Shown here piece after piece: positions 6,740 to 7,168 of a DNA stretch of 7,168 bases (position 1 is its first letter; the number at the start of each line of letters is the position of its first letter). The stretch is from positions 1 through 7,168 of the forward strand of contig DEAW01000201.1 of assembly GCA_002348315.1 (NCBI GenBank), in the 5' to 3' direction. A model generated the notes under the pieces. It made no database searches. It was not told the DNA's origin and saw nothing but the letters and a program-made list of their open reading frames with translations. Origin of the DNA: Planctomycetaceae bacterium UBA2972 (lineage in GTDB: Bacteria; Planctomycetota; Planctomycetia; Pirellulales; Pirellulaceae). The translations under genes were made by a program, and so were the position numbers.

Positions 6740-7168
6740 CAGTTCCTGACGGATCTTACCGCCATCTACAATTTCAATAGGACGGTCGCCGGGAGCCATC
6801 AGCTCTTTATCAGCAACAATACCAATTCGACTGTAGATCGTGGTTGCCCAGTCTTCAACCGTCAGAGCATTCTCTTCAGGTTCACTAGCTGTGGCGTTTG
6901 ATTTACCGTAGACGATACCAGGCTTGGTACCACCACCGGCCATGACAACACTAAAGACTTTAGGCCAGTGGTCACGACCAGCATTGGCATTAATCTTTGG
7001 TGTTCGTCCGAATTCAGAAGCGATACATACCAGAGTGGAATCCAGCAAACCTCGTTGGTCGAGGTCTTCGATCAACGCTGCGAATCCCTGATCCAGTGCG
7101 GGTACCTGACCCTTGATGGATCCTTCGATATTGCTGTGCATGTCCCAACCACCGTAAGTGAGTGTGAC
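6731..7168 (-). CDS. DUF1501 family protein, C-terminal 145 residues (5' end outside window)
   Basis: The frame is open from the window edge to the TAG at 6731-6733, so the N-terminus lies beyond 7168 and the internal ATG at 7139-7141 is not the start. Visible landmarks, numbered from the window edge: GGWDMH at 6-11, SEFGRTP at 51-57, GRDHWP at 64-69 and AGGGTKPGIVYG at 77-88. These are the typical closing motifs of DUF1501. The family is related by fold to alkaline phosphatase/sulfatase-type enzymes, and the conserved Asp, Glu and His in these motifs are plausible metal ligands, though no reaction has been established to my knowledge. DUF1501 genes usually neighbour DUF1549/DUF1553 genes in planctomycetes. 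Here the partner lies one gene away, separated by the PPC gene, and all read in the same direction. Confidence 0.93.
   Translation of the reverse strand, partial: VTLTYGGWDMHSNIEGSIKGQVPALDQGFAALIEDLDQRGLLDSTLVCIASEFGRTPKINANAGRDHWPKVFSVVMAGGGTKPGIVYGKSNATASEPEENALTVEDWATTIYSRIGIVADKELMAPGDRPIEIVDGGKIRQELIV

Overview
The window is a stretch of a planctomycete chromosome. All four genes lie on the minus strand. This assignment rests on the protein families present: PSCyt1, PSCyt2/DUF1549, PSD1/DUF1553 and DUF1501, which are hugely expanded in Planctomycetes (and related PVC bacteria). Base composition is close to 50% GC, which would suit a Gimesia/Rubinisphaera-type genome, but I cannot fix the genus from this sequence.

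Layout in transcription order (high to low coordinates): (1) the C-terminal end of a DUF1501 protein (6731-7168, entering from beyond the window); (2) a 104-base spacer holding two 10-bp perfect inverted repeats; (3) a secreted protein of about 827 residues with two PPC domains, Ig-like regions and a Pro/Ala/Lys-rich tail (4143-6626); (4) a 63-base AT-rich spacer; (5) an 810-residue secreted protein with Ig-like, PSCyt2/DUF1549 and PSD1/DUF1553 domains and two cytochrome-type Cys/His motifs (1647-4079); (6) a 136-base spacer with a likely terminator and a small hairpin; (7) a PSCyt1 c-type-cytochrome-like domain fused to a complete seven-blade WD40 propeller and the start of a coiled coil (1-1510, running out of the window). 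This last gene has no stop codon inside the window, so a search for complete ORFs misses it.

The three genes with a visible N-terminus all encode signal peptides, so the set probably acts outside the cytoplasm. DUF1501 and DUF1549/DUF1553 proteins are typically encoded side by side in planctomycetes. Here a PPC/Ig-like protein sits between them and a cytochrome-WD40 protein follows, giving what looks like a four-gene surface/periplasmic module. Its biochemical function is not known to me; haem-dependent redox chemistry combined with substrate or surface binding is inference. I see no mobile element, CRISPR array, tRNA or rRNA. No stretch over 300 bases is without a gene.
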